Origin: Lysinibacillus mangiferihumi
Lineage (GTDB): Bacteria > Bacillota > Bacilli > Bacillales_A > Planococcaceae
NCBI RefSeq assembly: GCF_003049665.1
Contig: NZ_PYWM01000007.1
Coordinates: forward strand, 1 to 64,000
Direction: 5' to 3'
Length of the DNA: 64,000 nt
In this document: positions 8,781 through 17,613 of the stretch, one piece after another
Position numbering within the stretch: position 1 is the first letter of the stretch
How the letters are laid out: every line of letters begins with the position of its first letter
The notes under the pieces: generated by a model
The model's input: only the letters and a program-made list of their open reading frames with translations
What the model was told of the DNA's origin: nothing
The model's database searches: none
Made by a program: the position numbers and the translations under genes

Positions 8781-9087
8781 GGCTGGGACATAACTAAAAA
8801 AATTTAAGAAACAGACGAAAGCTGTTCATAATTTTTTGCTATATGGAGACCTTAGCTATTCTTGCTTTTGCAATTAAAAAAATTAGAAGTGTTCACTAGT
8901 TGTTGGTAGCGAAGGCGGTGACTCCAGCTCAGAACAGCACATAATGTTAGACGCGGGCATTCCGCGCGCAAGCAGAGGGTTGCGGCTTACGGTGCTGAGC
9001 GGAAAGCACCGCCGTAGCGGACAACAACGGCATAGCAAAAAAGTGTTAGATTGATGGCAGTCAATCTAACACTTTTTTGTCCCAGCC
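8781..9087. repeat. Inverted-repeat-bounded unit carrying repeat copy B
   Basis: GGCTGGGACA at 8781-8790 is mirrored exactly by TGTCCCAGCC at 9078-9087. The unit is 307 bp and encloses dispersed-repeat copy B plus about 100 bp of AT-rich sequence. It has no ORF of note. Terminal inverted repeats around non-coding DNA suggest a MITE-like element, but no target duplication could be recognised. GGCTGGGACATAA-like strings are common between Firmicute genes. Confidence 0.6.
8894..9079 (-). repeat. Dispersed ~185-bp repeat, copy B
   Basis: On the minus strand this reads: 17-bp hairpin (AAAAAGTGTTAGATTGA arm, loop TGGCAG), TTTTTTGC, then GTTGTCCGCT..GGCGG, a GC-rich middle with GTAAGCCGCAA and GGAATGCCCGCGTC, and an end with CAACAACTAGTG. 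The same order occurs at 32.7 and 58.4 kb. It lies just past the stop of the acetyltransferase gene, for which the hairpin is a ready terminator. Confidence 0.85.
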
Positions 9088-9095
9088 TCTATTCG

Positions 9096-9608
9096 TTACA
9101 AATCATAGCGGAAGCTTTTCACCAAGATATCGCCTTTATAAAACTCTTTTGACTCGTCTCGGACAAAACCTAGTGATAAATAGAGGTTGATGGCAACTTG
9201 CATAATATCACCAGAATGTAAATAGAGAGATTGATCCTGACGCTTGCGAGCAAAGGCAAAACTTTCTTGTAATAATTTTTTAGCCACACCTTGCCCCCTC
9301 CCTTTCGGATGAACTGCTAATAAGCGTACAATCGTTGACTCAATACCGAGTTCAGGAAGACCGTATGCTTTTTCAGCATTTGTAAATAGTTGCAAGCCTC
9401 CTACAATTTCCTGCTCACGCTTTGCAACTAATATCGTCTCTGCATTCGGATTGCCAACAGACGACCGAATATCTTGTAAATATTGAGCCCAATGCGCTGG
9501 ATCTTTGTAATCTTTCTCATACTGTGCATAACTGTCCACAAGCACTTCCAAATAAGCTGGATAATCTTCTTGTCGTAAATGTTCAATAACAATTTGTGCT
9601 ACTGTCAT
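9096..9608 (-). CDS. GNAT family N-acetyltransferase
   Basis: A 170-residue GNAT acyltransferase. The acetyl-CoA loop is visible as VHPKGRGQGVAKKLLQ (motif A), followed by the usual Asn/Tyr C-terminal part (INLYLSLGFVRDESKEFYKGD). It starts at the ATG at 9608, six bases after AAAGGAGTG; the ORF's earlier codon lacks a site. It is the last gene of a same-strand run with glutaredoxin and flavin monooxygenases. In B. subtilis the cmo operon has the acetyltransferase SnaB, which acylates S-alkylcysteines. A similar job here is inference from position. Confidence 0.85.
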   Translation of the reverse strand: MTVAQIVIEHLRQEDYPAYLEVLVDSYAQYEKDYKDPAHWAQYLQDIRSSVGNPNAETILVAKREQEIVGGLQLFTNAEKAYGLPELGIESTIVRLLAVHPKGRGQGVAKKLLQESFAFARKRQDQSLYLHSGDIMQVAINLYLSLGFVRDESKEFYKGDILVKSFRYDL

Positions 9609-9677
9609 AAACAACACTCCTTTCACTTCTTTTTCTATTAGAAAACTGGATAAGCACTCATACGTTGAACAGCGTTC

Positions 9678-9779
9678 TTATTGCACACAACTAGATGCTA
9701 TTTGTGATTTTTCTGTACTTGAGCAAGCCGTTAACAATAACAAAAGTACACATGTTAAATAGAACGTTAATTTCCTCAT
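9678..9779 (-). CDS. Tiny lipoprotein
   Basis: A 33-residue product: a short basic N-terminus (MRKLTFYLT), a leucine-rich core and lipobox LTAC, then CSSTEKSQIASSCVQ. Cleavage before Cys would leave a lipidated peptide of about 16 residues with a second Cys near the end. The ATG at 9779 has GGGAGGG upstream. It sits 16 bp past the glutaredoxin gene and may be cotranscribed. It could also be the start of a truncated substrate-binding lipoprotein; no further coding was seen. Confidence 0.6.
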   Translation of the reverse strand: MRKLTFYLTCVLLLLLTACSSTEKSQIASSCVQ

Positions 9780-9795
9780 CGTATCCCTCCCTTTC

Positions 9796-10074
9796 CTAAA
9801 CTTGCGATGGTAGATGAATAGCAAGTGCTGTCTTAATATGTTCAAGTCCAAGTTCTGTAACGGCTTTGTACACATCATCCTCACTTGAACCAATTTCTAC
9901 AACTGGCACATAGCGTACGCCATACTTTGTATCAAGAATGTCACGAAAAGCATCGTTATGTGTTACATCAACTGTTCTATAGGCAATTCCTTGCCCTTGT
10001 AAATAGGCTTTAACTTCATCACAATAGCTACAACCTTGCTTTGACCATACAATTACATCTATTTTTTTCGCCAT
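9796..10074 (-). CDS. Glutaredoxin-family protein, CmoI/YtnI-like
   Basis: A 92-residue thioredoxin-fold protein with a CSYC active site (Cys16, Cys19) after VIVWSKQG, and a cis-Pro region VRYVPVVEIG. Glutaredoxins of this size reduce disulfides. B. subtilis YtnI (CmoI) is such a protein beside the two flavin monooxygenases that break S-alkylcysteine compounds, and the next two genes here are of those families. AAGGAGG precedes the ATG. It starts 15 bp downstream of the luciferase-like gene. Confidence 0.85.
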   Translation of the reverse strand: MAKKIDVIVWSKQGCSYCDEVKAYLQGQGIAYRTVDVTHNDAFRDILDTKYGVRYVPVVEIGSSEDDVYKAVTELGLEHIKTALAIHLPSQV

Positions 10075-10089
10075 GTTGGATAATCCTCC

Positions 10090-11103
10090 TTAACTTACTG
10101 CTTCTTGTTGTTGTAAATGTAAATTTACTGGACTTAATAGTTCAAATGACCGCTGTCGTTCAAATGCCTTTAAAATCGGTGTATGCAAAATAAACTCATC
10201 AATTTGATATTGCTTGTGAAAGGCATCCAATGTGGCTTTTATGTCTTCAGGCGTGCCGTATAAAATATCAGCATCATACTGCTGTACAGTGAACGCTTCT
10301 CCTGATTCTTGCCCAAATTTTTCTGCTAATTCCACCGATTGTAGCGTCAAACTACGACCACTTGCCAAATGTACTTTCGTAATTTTTTGTTCTCCTACTA
10401 ATGCCTGTGCCTCCTCTTTTGTTGGTGCGGCAAAGGCTGCAATTGATACTGCAAAATGACCATTTGGGAAATGCGTGCGATAGGTCTTAGCCGCTTCCTG
10501 TAAAATTGCCGGATCACTATTGATAAAGCGTGCAAAGACAAAGGCAATGCCAAGCTTACCTGCAAGAGCTGCACTTTGAGCGCTTGCGCCAAGTAAAAAT
10601 AACGATGGTTTTACTTTAGGAATAGGTGTTGCCTGAACACCACTTAGCTCATGCTCTGATGGTAGCGCGTTGTCCATTAATTGCTGTAAAAACGTTAGTC
10701 TTTCCTCAAAGTCCTCACCATTGTTCAGCGTGCCAAATTGCAATGCCTTTGTAGACAACGGTAGACCTCCTGGTGCTTTTCCAATGCCCAAATCTACTCT
10801 CCCTGGTTCTAACGTGGCGAGCACATGGAAATTTTCTGCCACTTTGTATGGGCTATAATGTTGTAACATAACCCCACCTGAGCCAATACGAATTGAGGTC
10901 GTTTTTGCAAGTAAATACGATACTAAAACTTCTGGTGAAGTGCCTGCTAATGTATCGGTATTATGATGTTCTGACACCCAAAAACGCGTATATCCTAACT
11001 GCTCAGCCCTTTGTGCTAAAGCTACTGTATTTTGCAATGCTTGCTCGTTTGTCGCATTGTCGATAATTGGGCTTTGGTCTAAAATGCCTAAAGAATAACT
11101 CAT
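10090..11103 (-). CDS. Luciferase-like flavin monooxygenase, CmoO/YtmO-like
   Basis: A 337-residue LLM-class FMN enzyme. It has the early motif LGILDQSPI, FWVSEHHNTDTLAGTSPEV and YSPYKVAENFHVLATLEPGRVDLGIGKAPGG, typical of the YtmO/YwcH-like branch. Such enzymes use reduced FMN and O2. In B. subtilis the equivalent (CmoO) belongs to the S-alkylcysteine/2-succinocysteine pathway. The start is the ATG at 11103 with GAGGAGG upstream, not the longer form. The gene lies 47 bp after the CmoJ-like gene, so the two are probably one operon. Confidence 0.88.
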   Translation of the reverse strand: MSYSLGILDQSPIIDNATNEQALQNTVALAQRAEQLGYTRFWVSEHHNTDTLAGTSPEVLVSYLLAKTTSIRIGSGGVMLQHYSPYKVAENFHVLATLEPGRVDLGIGKAPGGLPLSTKALQFGTLNNGEDFEERLTFLQQLMDNALPSEHELSGVQATPIPKVKPSLFLLGASAQSAALAGKLGIAFVFARFINSDPAILQEAAKTYRTHFPNGHFAVSIAAFAAPTKEEAQALVGEQKITKVHLASGRSLTLQSVELAEKFGQESGEAFTVQQYDADILYGTPEDIKATLDAFHKQYQIDEFILHTPILKAFERQRSFELLSPVNLHLQQQEAVS

Positions 11104-11150
11104 ACAATACCTCCTCGAAATATATTTATTCAAATAAGTTTACTTGGTTT

Positions 11151-12479
11151 TTAAACAGACTGTGTGACATAACGACTTTCTTTAAATGGTAATCCTAAAT
11201 TACCTCGCAATGTATCTGCCTCATATTGCTCTCTGTATAGACCTCGTGACTGCAAGATGGGTACAACTTTATCGACAAAATCATTAAGTGCATCAGGCAC
11301 TGTTACAGCTACAATAAAGCCATCCGCTGCTTCTTTTTCAAACCATTCCTGTAGTAAATCAGCAATGTGTTCAGCAGTACCAAAAAATGTCGTTTTCGGT
11401 GTAGCTTCACGTAATGCTACTTGACGAAGTGTGAGCCCTTCTTCTTTAGCATAAGTTTTAATATAATCTGTCGTGCTACGGAAGCTATTTGCTCCAATGT
11501 CACCTAGCTCTGGGAATAATGCATCCACATCATACTGAGTAAAATCATGATGATCAAAATAACGACCAAGATAGGCAAGTGCACGTTCAATGGAAACAAG
11601 CTCTACTATTTCCTGATACTTTGCCTCTGCTTCTTCGATTGTGTCCCCGATAATAGGTGATATTCCTGGGAAAATCTTCACTTCATCAGGATTTCGTCCA
11701 ACATCTGCAACCGCCGTTTTTACTTTTTTATAAAACTTCTGTGCTTCTTCGAGCGATGCACCATGCGTAAATATGGCATCCGCATCCTTTGCAGCTAAAC
11801 GGATACCCGCATCCGATGACCCTGCTTGGAAAATAACAGGTTGGCCTTGTTTTGAGCGCGCAATATTGAGCGGGCCTTGTACCGAAAAATATTTCCCCTT
11901 ATGTTGTAAGGTGTGTAGCTTTGCTGGATCGAAAAATACGTCATTTTCCACATCTGCTATAAAAGCATCATCATCCCATGAGTCCCAAAGCCCCTTTGTC
12001 ACCTCTAAGTATTCCTCAGCAATTTGGTAACGTTCCGCATGGCTAGGATGCTGGTCAATCGTTTTATTATAATTTAACGCCGTGCTCTCTAATGGCGTCG
12101 TTACCACATTCCAACCTGCTCGCCCATTGCTAATATGATCGAGTGATGCAAATTGTCGTGCTACCGTAAATGGTTCACTATATGAAGTAGATACCGTCCC
12201 TACAAGTCCAATGTGATTTGTTGAAACTGCTAGTGCCGATAATAACGTTAACGGCTCAAAACGATTTAAAAAATGAGGGATTGACTTTTCATTAATAAAT
12301 AAACCATCTGCAATAAAAGCTACATCAAACTTCCCTTGTTCCGCCTTCTGTGCTTGTTGTATATAAAACGGCAAGCTAACACTTTGATTGCTTGCTACTT
12401 TTGGGTGACGCCAGCTCGAAATATTGCCACCTACACCATGAATAATCGCCCCAAATCGAATTTTATCCTGTCTCACCAT
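11151..12479 (-). CDS. NtaA/SnaA/DszA-family monooxygenase, CmoJ/YtnJ-like
   Basis: A 442-residue FMN-dependent monooxygenase of the nitrilotriacetate/dibenzothiophene-sulfone group. It shows [40 protein letters not shown] and [13 protein letters not shown], all hallmarks of the family. B. subtilis CmoJ oxidises N-acetyl-S-alkylcysteines and opens the C-S bond. It is the first gene of the minus-strand run, with GGAGGAG before the ATG and a promoter about 125 bp upstream. The operon here lacks the amino-acid importer and deacetylase found in B. subtilis. Confidence 0.88.
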   Translation of the reverse strand: MVRQDKIRFGAIIHGVGGNISSWRHPKVASNQSVSLPFYIQQAQKAEQGKFDVAFIADGLFINEKSIPHFLNRFEPLTLLSALAVSTNHIGLVGTVSTSYSEPFTVARQFASLDHISNGRAGWNVVTTPLESTALNYNKTIDQHPSHAERYQIAEEYLEVTKGLWDSWDDDAFIADVENDVFFDPAKLHTLQHKGKYFSVQGPLNIARSKQGQPVIFQAGSSDAGIRLAAKDADAIFTHGASLEEAQKFYKKVKTAVADVGRNPDEVKIFPGISPIIGDTIEEAEAKYQEIVELVSIERALAYLGRYFDHHDFTQYDVDALFPELGDIGANSFRSTTDYIKTYAKEEGLTLRQVALREATPKTTFFGTAEHIADLLQEWFEKEAADGFIVAVTVPDALNDFVDKVVPILQSRGLYREQYEADTLRGNLGLPFKESRYVTQSV

Positions 12480-12605
12480 ACTTGTTCTCCTCCTTAAAAT
12501 TTTTATTTTTACTAAACTTAGTGGTTAAGTATGTTTTGAGTTAAAAAATAATATTTCACTTATGCTGTCAAACAGACATGCATAAATAAAATAGGATTGA
12601 GGAAG

Positions 12606-12634
12606 ATATTACCGTTCATTAAACGATTATGCAA
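12606..12634 (-). promoter_or_regulatory. Promoter for the cmo-like operon
   Basis: Minus-strand TTGCAT, 17-bp spacer, TAATAT. It leaves a leader of about 120 bases before the CmoJ-like ATG. No riboswitch family is recognised in the leader. Confidence 0.6.
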
Positions 12635-12679
12635 TAGGTCTTATAATAGAAAAAATTTTTTGAGCTATAAATTTTTTTA

Positions 12680-13576
12680 TCATGAAAATGTTTGGGTATT
12701 TTCAAACTGAATAGCTGTATTTAAAATATTGTCCCAAAAAGCAGGTTCCAGTGTATCTTTCTTCAAATAAGTTAAAAAAATATGCTGGTTCATATCGAGT
12801 AAATGCTTCACATCAATCTCAACAAACTCGCCGCTTTCAAGCTCGTTTTTCACACATAGATGTGGCAAAAAGCTCATATAACCTTTCGTTCGAATAAATG
12901 CCTTCGCTACTTCTAAATGGTCTGTTCGCACTTCAATATTTGCCGATACGCCTTCTACCTCGAACATTTTATGGACATAGTTCCAATCAAATGCGCCACA
13001 TTCAAAAAACACCATTTTTTGCTGCGCTAATTCTTTTGCCTTTAAAACGACTCCTTGTGTTAATGGATGGTCCCGATGCATAACGAGCTTTACTGCATTG
13101 CTTAATAACAACTCATTGCATACTCCTTGTCGATGCACATATTGCATAAACCCTATATCAATTTGGTGACTTTGTAATTTTTCTAATAGGATTGTTGTAG
13201 GACCTGTTATGATTTGAAAGCGCATGTGAGGAAAGCTTTCCTTCCATTTAGGTAAGGCATATGCCAAAAAATATTGGGCTGTCACACCATTCGTACCAAT
13301 ACAAACTTCATTTGTTGTTTGCGTTTCCTGCAATTGCTTTTTTCCTTGCTGGAACGTTTGCACAATTTGTGTGGCAAATGGTAAAAAATCTTTTCCTTTC
13401 TCTGATAAAATGACACTCCGTGCATCTCGATAAAATAATTCAACGTTTAACTCACGTTCCAATGATTTGATACGAGCTGTAACTGTTGGCTGTGATAAAA
13501 ACAATGCATTGGCAGCCTTATGAATGCTTTTATAATGGACAACATATAAAAATGCCTCGATATGATCAATGTTCAA
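12680..13576 (-). CDS. LysR-family regulator, YtlI/AscR-like
   Basis: A 298-residue LysR regulator. The N-terminal winged helix reads FLYVVHYKSIHKAANALFLSQPTVTARIKSLERELNVELF; the rest is the substrate-binding-like effector domain. It begins with TTG at 13576 after GGAGGG. In B. subtilis the LysR protein YtlI (AscR) activates the operon containing cmoO, cmoI and cmoJ, and here the gene lies just upstream of that gene set, 200 bp away. Control of that operon, perhaps with an O-acetylserine-type effector, is inference. Confidence 0.87.
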   Translation of the reverse strand: MNIDHIEAFLYVVHYKSIHKAANALFLSQPTVTARIKSLERELNVELFYRDARSVILSEKGKDFLPFATQIVQTFQQGKKQLQETQTTNEVCIGTNGVTAQYFLAYALPKWKESFPHMRFQIITGPTTILLEKLQSHQIDIGFMQYVHRQGVCNELLLSNAVKLVMHRDHPLTQGVVLKAKELAQQKMVFFECGAFDWNYVHKMFEVEGVSANIEVRTDHLEVAKAFIRTKGYMSFLPHLCVKNELESGEFVEIDVKHLLDMNQHIFLTYLKKDTLEPAFWDNILNTAIQFENTQTFS

Positions 13577-13656
13577 ATAAAGCCCTCCTAAAATTTCGTA
13601 TTGTCCCTATTATATAGATATCCTTCATTTTTCTCTATAACGGATTGGAAAACTAT

Positions 13657-13671
13657 GTTATTATCAATAAC
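13657..13671. promoter_or_regulatory. Dyad upstream of LysR gene
   Basis: GTTATT and AATAAC arms around ATC, about 80 bp before the LysR start. It is a possible autoregulatory LysR site; a weak TATAAT (minus strand) lies between it and the gene. Confidence 0.35.
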
Positions 13672-13681
13672 CATTTGAATT

Positions 13682-13870
13682 AAAAAAAGCAACCCAGCGT
13701 CTCCCAGGTTACTTTCACTATGTAGCGATGAGGTCATCCATCTTGACAACGTACATCGCGCGCAGCTACATCCCTCTGTCTGTATGCCGCTTTATGTTAT
13801 TCACAGATGACACCCACTGTTGTCAATGTGAACTCTCTATATAGCAACTCTCCATAAGAAAGTTATATAG
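13682..13870 (-). ncRNA. Candidate structured RNA behind argF
   Basis: About 190 bases with several nested stems. TTCACA/TGTGAA (800-805/827-832) encloses TGACA/TGTCA (808-812/821-825). ATGTAGC/GCTACAT (720-726/765-771) continues as GATG/CATC and encloses GTCA/TGAC. CTATATA/TATATAG (837-843/864-870) lies at the argF side. (These coordinates are offsets within 13 kb.) On the minus strand the stretch ends in a GTAACC/GGTTGC hairpin plus seven Ts (13682-13712), so the RNA would run on this strand. It could be an argF 3' UTR, a small RNA or a leader. It matches no riboswitch or T-box I know. Confidence 0.4.
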
Positions 13871-13883
13871 CCTATCCTTTACG

Positions 13884-14849
13884 TTAGGCCATAATCGAAG
13901 CTAAAACTGCTTTTTGAGCGTGAAGTCTATTTTCTGCTTGCTCAAAGATGTAAGAATTAGGGCCATCTATCACAGATGTTGCCACTTCTTCTTCGCGATG
14001 AGCTGGTAAGCAATGTAAGAACATATAGTTTGGCTTTGCATGTGCAACAAGTTCATCGTTGATTTGATAACCAGCAAAATCTTGTAAACGTTTTGCAGCT
14101 TCCTCTTCTTGCCCCATTGATGTCCAAACATCTGCGTATACCACATCTGCATCTTGGACTGCTGTTACAGGATCATTTGTAATCGTAATGGTACTACCGT
14201 TTTTCTCTGCAATCTTTTGTGCTTTTGCGATAACTTCCGCATCGCATTCATAGCCAACAGGCGTTGCAACAGCTACATGCATCCCTACATGTGCAGACGC
14301 AACTACTAATGAGTGCGCTACATTGTTGCCATCTCCAACATAGGCAATTTTAAGACCTTGTAATTCACCTTTATTTTCAAAGATTGTTTCTAAATCTGCT
14401 AATGCCTGACAAGGATGATAAATATCCGTTAAACCATTAATAACAGGAATTGTTGCATGCTCGGCTAGTTCTTTAACCATTGCATGAGAGTTTGCACGAA
14501 TCATAATGCCATCTAAATAACCTGATAACACATGTGCAGTATCATAAATTGATTCACCGCGTCCAATCTGCAAATCACGTGCATGCATAAACATACCTTT
14601 ACCGCCCAATTGTTCCATGCCTACTTCAAATGAAATACGAGTACGCGTTGAATGTTTTTCAAAAATCATGCCAAGTGTTTTACCTTCAAGTAATTTCGGA
14701 CATTTACCTTCTTTTGTAATTATTTTCAGTTGAGACGATAGTGCAACTAACTGCTGAACTTCTTCACTTGTATAGTCTAGCAAAGTTAGTAAGTCTTTTC
14801 CTTTTAAGCTTGACACTAACTTTAACTGTACCTCTTCTAATAATTTCAT
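13884..14849 (-). CDS. argF: Ornithine carbamoyltransferase
   Basis: A 321-residue enzyme of arginine synthesis joining carbamoyl phosphate and ornithine to citrulline. STRTRISFE (carbamoyl phosphate), [12 protein letters not shown] and FLHCLPAHR (ornithine loop) are all present. Length is normal. It has AAGGAG before the ATG. Unlike the argCJBD-carAB-argF cluster of B. subtilis it stands alone, with its own promoter and ARG boxes. A catabolic role beside an arcA gene is not supported, as none is here. Confidence 0.97.
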   Translation of the reverse strand: MKLLEEVQLKLVSSLKGKDLLTLLDYTSEEVQQLVALSSQLKIITKEGKCPKLLEGKTLGMIFEKHSTRTRISFEVGMEQLGGKGMFMHARDLQIGRGESIYDTAHVLSGYLDGIMIRANSHAMVKELAEHATIPVINGLTDIYHPCQALADLETIFENKGELQGLKIAYVGDGNNVAHSLVVASAHVGMHVAVATPVGYECDAEVIAKAQKIAEKNGSTITITNDPVTAVQDADVVYADVWTSMGQEEEAAKRLQDFAGYQINDELVAHAKPNYMFLHCLPAHREEEVATSVIDGPNSYIFEQAENRLHAQKAVLASIMA

Positions 14850-14884
14850 AGCCTTCGCTCCTTGCTTTTGTTACTGTTGAACTT

Positions 14885-14930
14885 AGTATACACATGCATA
14901 AATATAAAATCAACTGAATTTTTATGTTTA
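14885..14930 (-). promoter_or_regulatory. argF promoter overlapped by ARG boxes
   Basis: Minus-strand TTGATT, 17-bp spacer, TATACT (14913-14885). CATGCATAAATATAAAAT (14893-14910) overlaps the spacer and resembles the AhrC/ArgR box (CATGAATAAAAATxCA). A second, inverted match with AATTTTTATG lies at about 14913-14930. Two boxes on a promoter suggest arginine-dependent repression. Confidence 0.65.
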
Positions 14931-15066
14931 TTTTCAAAAATTAGAATTCATCAGTTATTTGTGACAAAAATACGTCTGTTTGAATATTTATGCATATACA
15001 ACGTATTGTCAGCATACTACTGCCTTAGTTACATTGATAACCATTTCATATAACCTGTTTGTTGCC

Positions 15067-15097
15067 ATAAAAAAAGAGCCTACCCGAAGGCCTGCTC
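15067..15097 (-). terminator. Terminator after the Xre gene
   Basis: AGAGC/GCTCT stem with an inner ACC/GG part and a CGAA loop, followed on the minus strand by seven Ts. Confidence 0.75.
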
Positions 15098-15141
15098 TGG
15101 TCACACTTATGCAGTTGTTTAAAGCTATTCTAGATATTCTA

Positions 15142-15357
15142 CTACTCTTCGGCATCACTTCGATATTCTAAAATATCGCCAGGCTGACAGTCTAACGCCT
15201 TGCAAATCGACTCTAAAGTAGTTAATCGAATTGCTTTTGCCTTTCCATTTTTTAAAATAGAAAGATTCGCCATTGTTATGCCAACCTTTTCCGAAAGCTC
15301 TGTTACGCTCATTTTTCGTTTAGCTAACATCACATCGATGTTAATAATAATCGCCAT
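15142..15357 (-). CDS. Xre-type helix-turn-helix regulator
   Basis: A 71-residue single-domain DNA-binding protein: MLAKRKMSVTELSEKVGIT, then ANLSILKNGKAKAIRLTTLESICKALDCQPGDIL. Small regulators of this YozG-like type usually follow a DUF2975 membrane protein gene, and here a decayed DUF2975 frame ends 32 bp upstream and an intact one lies beyond it. GAGG precedes the ATG. Function of the pair is unknown. Confidence 0.88.
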   Translation of the reverse strand: MAIIINIDVMLAKRKMSVTELSEKVGITMANLSILKNGKAKAIRLTTLESICKALDCQPGDILEYRSDAEE

Positions 15358-15388
15358 ATCCTCAACCTCACACTATTCAATCATTTTC

Positions 15389-15695
15389 CTATTTTATGTC
15401 TACGATTTCTTTATACAAGTGTTTGGGAAAACCTCAGATTGCGATGACACTCGAAGCAAATGTAAAATGTCAACCGAATGCCAGCAGTTTCACTCTATCA
15501 CCTTTACTAAAAATCGCAACAACGAGAATTCCCTTTACAACAAAAGCACTGATAACAATAGCACAGAACTTGATCACTTTTAAAGCCTTGACCGATACTT
15601 CTGAACATATCTGTTCCTATTCATGTTAAGCAACAGCTTATATGCATTGATAGTACGCAATAAAACATGGTAAAGAAAATACATTAGTCGCTACT
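15389..15695 (-). pseudogene. Decayed DUF2975 gene
   Basis: On the minus strand the stretch reads as a DUF2975 C-terminal two thirds with stops. A part like VFSLPCFIAYYQ is followed by several stops, then SEVSVKALKVIKFCAIVIS, then two more in-frame TGA codons around HFTFASSVIAI and the tail YKEIVDIK. It lines up with LYQAF...SELSVKSLKKIKYCAIIIS...FASMVIAV...EIKS in the intact gene at 15727-16209. It was probably the original partner of the adjacent Xre gene. Confidence 0.75.
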
Positions 15696-15726
15696 GAAAA
15701 AGCGTTGGTATGCTAAGATTCTCACC

Positions 15727-16209
15727 TCAAACAACTAAGTCGTTTTCGGATTTAATTTCGACCGCTTCTTGTAAAAGTCGTTGAAGAACAGCAGCAAATA
15801 CTGCTATCACCATAGAGGCAAAGGGTACAAGCAATCCAACAAAAATCACACCTGGTGCATCGTCTTTCTCAGCAAAAAGGTAAAAAAGTGGAAAAATCAG
15901 GACATGTAAACTACTAATGATAATAGCACAATATTTAATCTTCTTTAAAGATTTTACAGAAAGTTCCGAGAAGGCTTTGCTTTGATCGATGTAGCGTAAT
16001 AGTTGAAAAGCCTGATACAAAGCAAAGTAAAACGGAATTGAAGATGCATACAAAATAATCGAGACGATATATTGTATAGAAGAAAACGCAGGTAATAACT
16101 TTTCTGAAAGCTTCCCTAGCTCCGGTACAAGAAAAATACATAGTGCTAAAACTGGGATAGCCATAAGTATGACCGCTATTTTTAAAAACAAAGTTGTTGC
16201 TATTTTCAT
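15727..16209 (-). CDS. DUF2975 membrane protein
   Basis: A 160-residue protein with four membrane spans (about 8-30, 45-65, 95-115, 122-142) and the DUF2975 pattern YIDQSKAFSELSVKSLKKIKYCAIIIS between spans 2 and 3, ending EIKSENDLVV. The family is of unknown function and is usually paired with a small Xre regulator. GAGGTG precedes the ATG. The usual Xre gene does not follow directly; a decayed second copy stands between. Confidence 0.88.
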   Translation of the reverse strand: MKIATTLFLKIAVILMAIPVLALCIFLVPELGKLSEKLLPAFSSIQYIVSIILYASSIPFYFALYQAFQLLRYIDQSKAFSELSVKSLKKIKYCAIIISSLHVLIFPLFYLFAEKDDAPGVIFVGLLVPFASMVIAVFAAVLQRLLQEAVEIKSENDLVV

Positions 16210-16354
16210 GAAAACACCTCATTGGTTTATATTCAATTTGATTTTAATACAAAATTTATCGTATTACAATAAATAAACATTGATTTCCATTTTACAACCC
16301 CTTCCTATCCACCGCAAGAATATCCACTCTTATCGCTAGGGCACACTAAAACAT

Positions 16355-16384
16355 AAAAAAACCTTCTAACAAATTGTTAGAAGG
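16355..16384 (-). terminator. Terminator after the M42 peptidase gene
   Basis: CCTTCTAAC/GTTAGAAGG stem with seven Ts on the minus strand. Confidence 0.85.
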
Positions 16385-16416
16385 CCATACTGCATTATTT
16401 ATACTTATAATAACGA

Positions 16417-17505
16417 TTAATCAAATGTTATTTTGTTTACTGCATCGCGATCTAATTTTTTAATGACTTCAACCATTAGCTTAACAGCGTTATCGTAGTC
16501 ATCACGGTGTAAAATCCCTGCGTGTGAGTGGATATAACGTGTCGCAATACCGATTGATAAAGCAGGCACACCATTTGCTGTGACATGGATTGAGCCAGCG
16601 TCTGTGCCGCCCCCAGCCATTGCTTCAAATTGATATGGAATGTTGTTTTCATCCGCCACATCTAAAACAAATTCACGTAAACCACGGTGTGAAACCATTG
16701 ATGCATCGTAGACAACGATTTGTGGACCTGCACCCATTTTACTAGTTGACTCTTTCGGTGTTACCCCTGGCGTATCTCCTGCAACACCTACATCAACAGC
16801 AAAACCGATATCTGGTTGAATTTTATGAGTTGCTGTTTTCGCACCACGAAGACCTACTTCTTCTTGTACGTTCCCTACAGAATATAGGATATTTGGATGT
16901 TTTTCATCTTTCAATGCTTTCATGACATCAATGGCAATCGCACAGCCAATACGGTTATCCCATGCTTTTGCTAATAAATACTTATCATTTTTCATTACAT
17001 TAAATTCGAAATAAGGTGTTACCATGTCACCAGGACATACTCCCCATTCAAGTACTTCTTCTTTAGAAGCAGCACCCACGTCGATAAACATATCTTTAAT
17101 GTCTACCACTTTGTTACGTACATCGGCTGGTAAAATATGAGGTGGTTTAGAACCGATTACCCCAATAATTTCTTCACCTTTGCGTGTTGTAATTGTCACG
17201 CGTTGCGCAAGCATTACTTGGCTCCACCAACCACCCACTGTTTGGAATTTGATGAATCCTTTATCATCGATTTGAGTGACCATAAAGCCTACTTCATCTA
17301 AATGGCCAGCTACCATAATTTTAGGGCCGTTTTCATCGCCTACTTTTTTAGCGATGACGCTCCCTAAATGATCTGTTTCAACAGTATCTGCATATGGTGC
17401 GATGTATTTTTTCATAACTTCACGTGGTGCACGCTCGTTGCCTGCAATGCCATTCGCATCTGTTAAATCTTTAAACATTTGCAAAGTTGAATCTAGTTGT
17501 GTCAT
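16417..17505 (-). CDS. ysdC: M42 family aminopeptidase, YsdC-like
   Basis: A 362-residue metallopeptidase of family M42 (glutamyl/deblocking aminopeptidase type; often misnamed endoglucanase). Metal and catalytic residues lie in [45 protein letters not shown] and [15 protein letters not shown]42 enzymes form large cytosolic tetrahedral assemblies that trim peptides. AGGAGG precedes the ATG. B. subtilis ysdC also lies next to ysdB and ysdA, as here. Confidence 0.93.
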   Translation of the reverse strand: MTQLDSTLQMFKDLTDANGIAGNERAPREVMKKYIAPYADTVETDHLGSVIAKKVGDENGPKIMVAGHLDEVGFMVTQIDDKGFIKFQTVGGWWSQVMLAQRVTITTRKGEEIIGVIGSKPPHILPADVRNKVVDIKDMFIDVGAASKEEVLEWGVCPGDMVTPYFEFNVMKNDKYLLAKAWDNRIGCAIAIDVMKALKDEKHPNILYSVGNVQEEVGLRGAKTATHKIQPDIGFAVDVGVAGDTPGVTPKESTSKMGAGPQIVVYDASMVSHRGLREFVLDVADENNIPYQFEAMAGGGTDAGSIHVTANGVPALSIGIATRYIHSHAGILHRDDYDNAVKLMVEVIKKLDRDAVNKITFD

Positions 17506-17613
17506 CCTTTTGCCTCCTACATCTTGTATCCCCTCTATTATACTTCGTTTACCGAAATATTCCTAGTGAGTCGTCTGAAAATTGATGTTTTTTTTACTTT
17601 TTAGTCTAGTAAA

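Noticed and set aside
14862-15171. Two plus-strand frames of 63 codons between argF and the Xre gene
   Set aside because: They cover the argF promoter, ARG boxes and the Xre terminator and have no ribosome site.
15200-15629. Plus-strand frames of 77 and 127 codons
   Set aside because: They lie opposite the Xre gene and the decayed DUF2975 gene, whose minus-strand reading explains the sequence.
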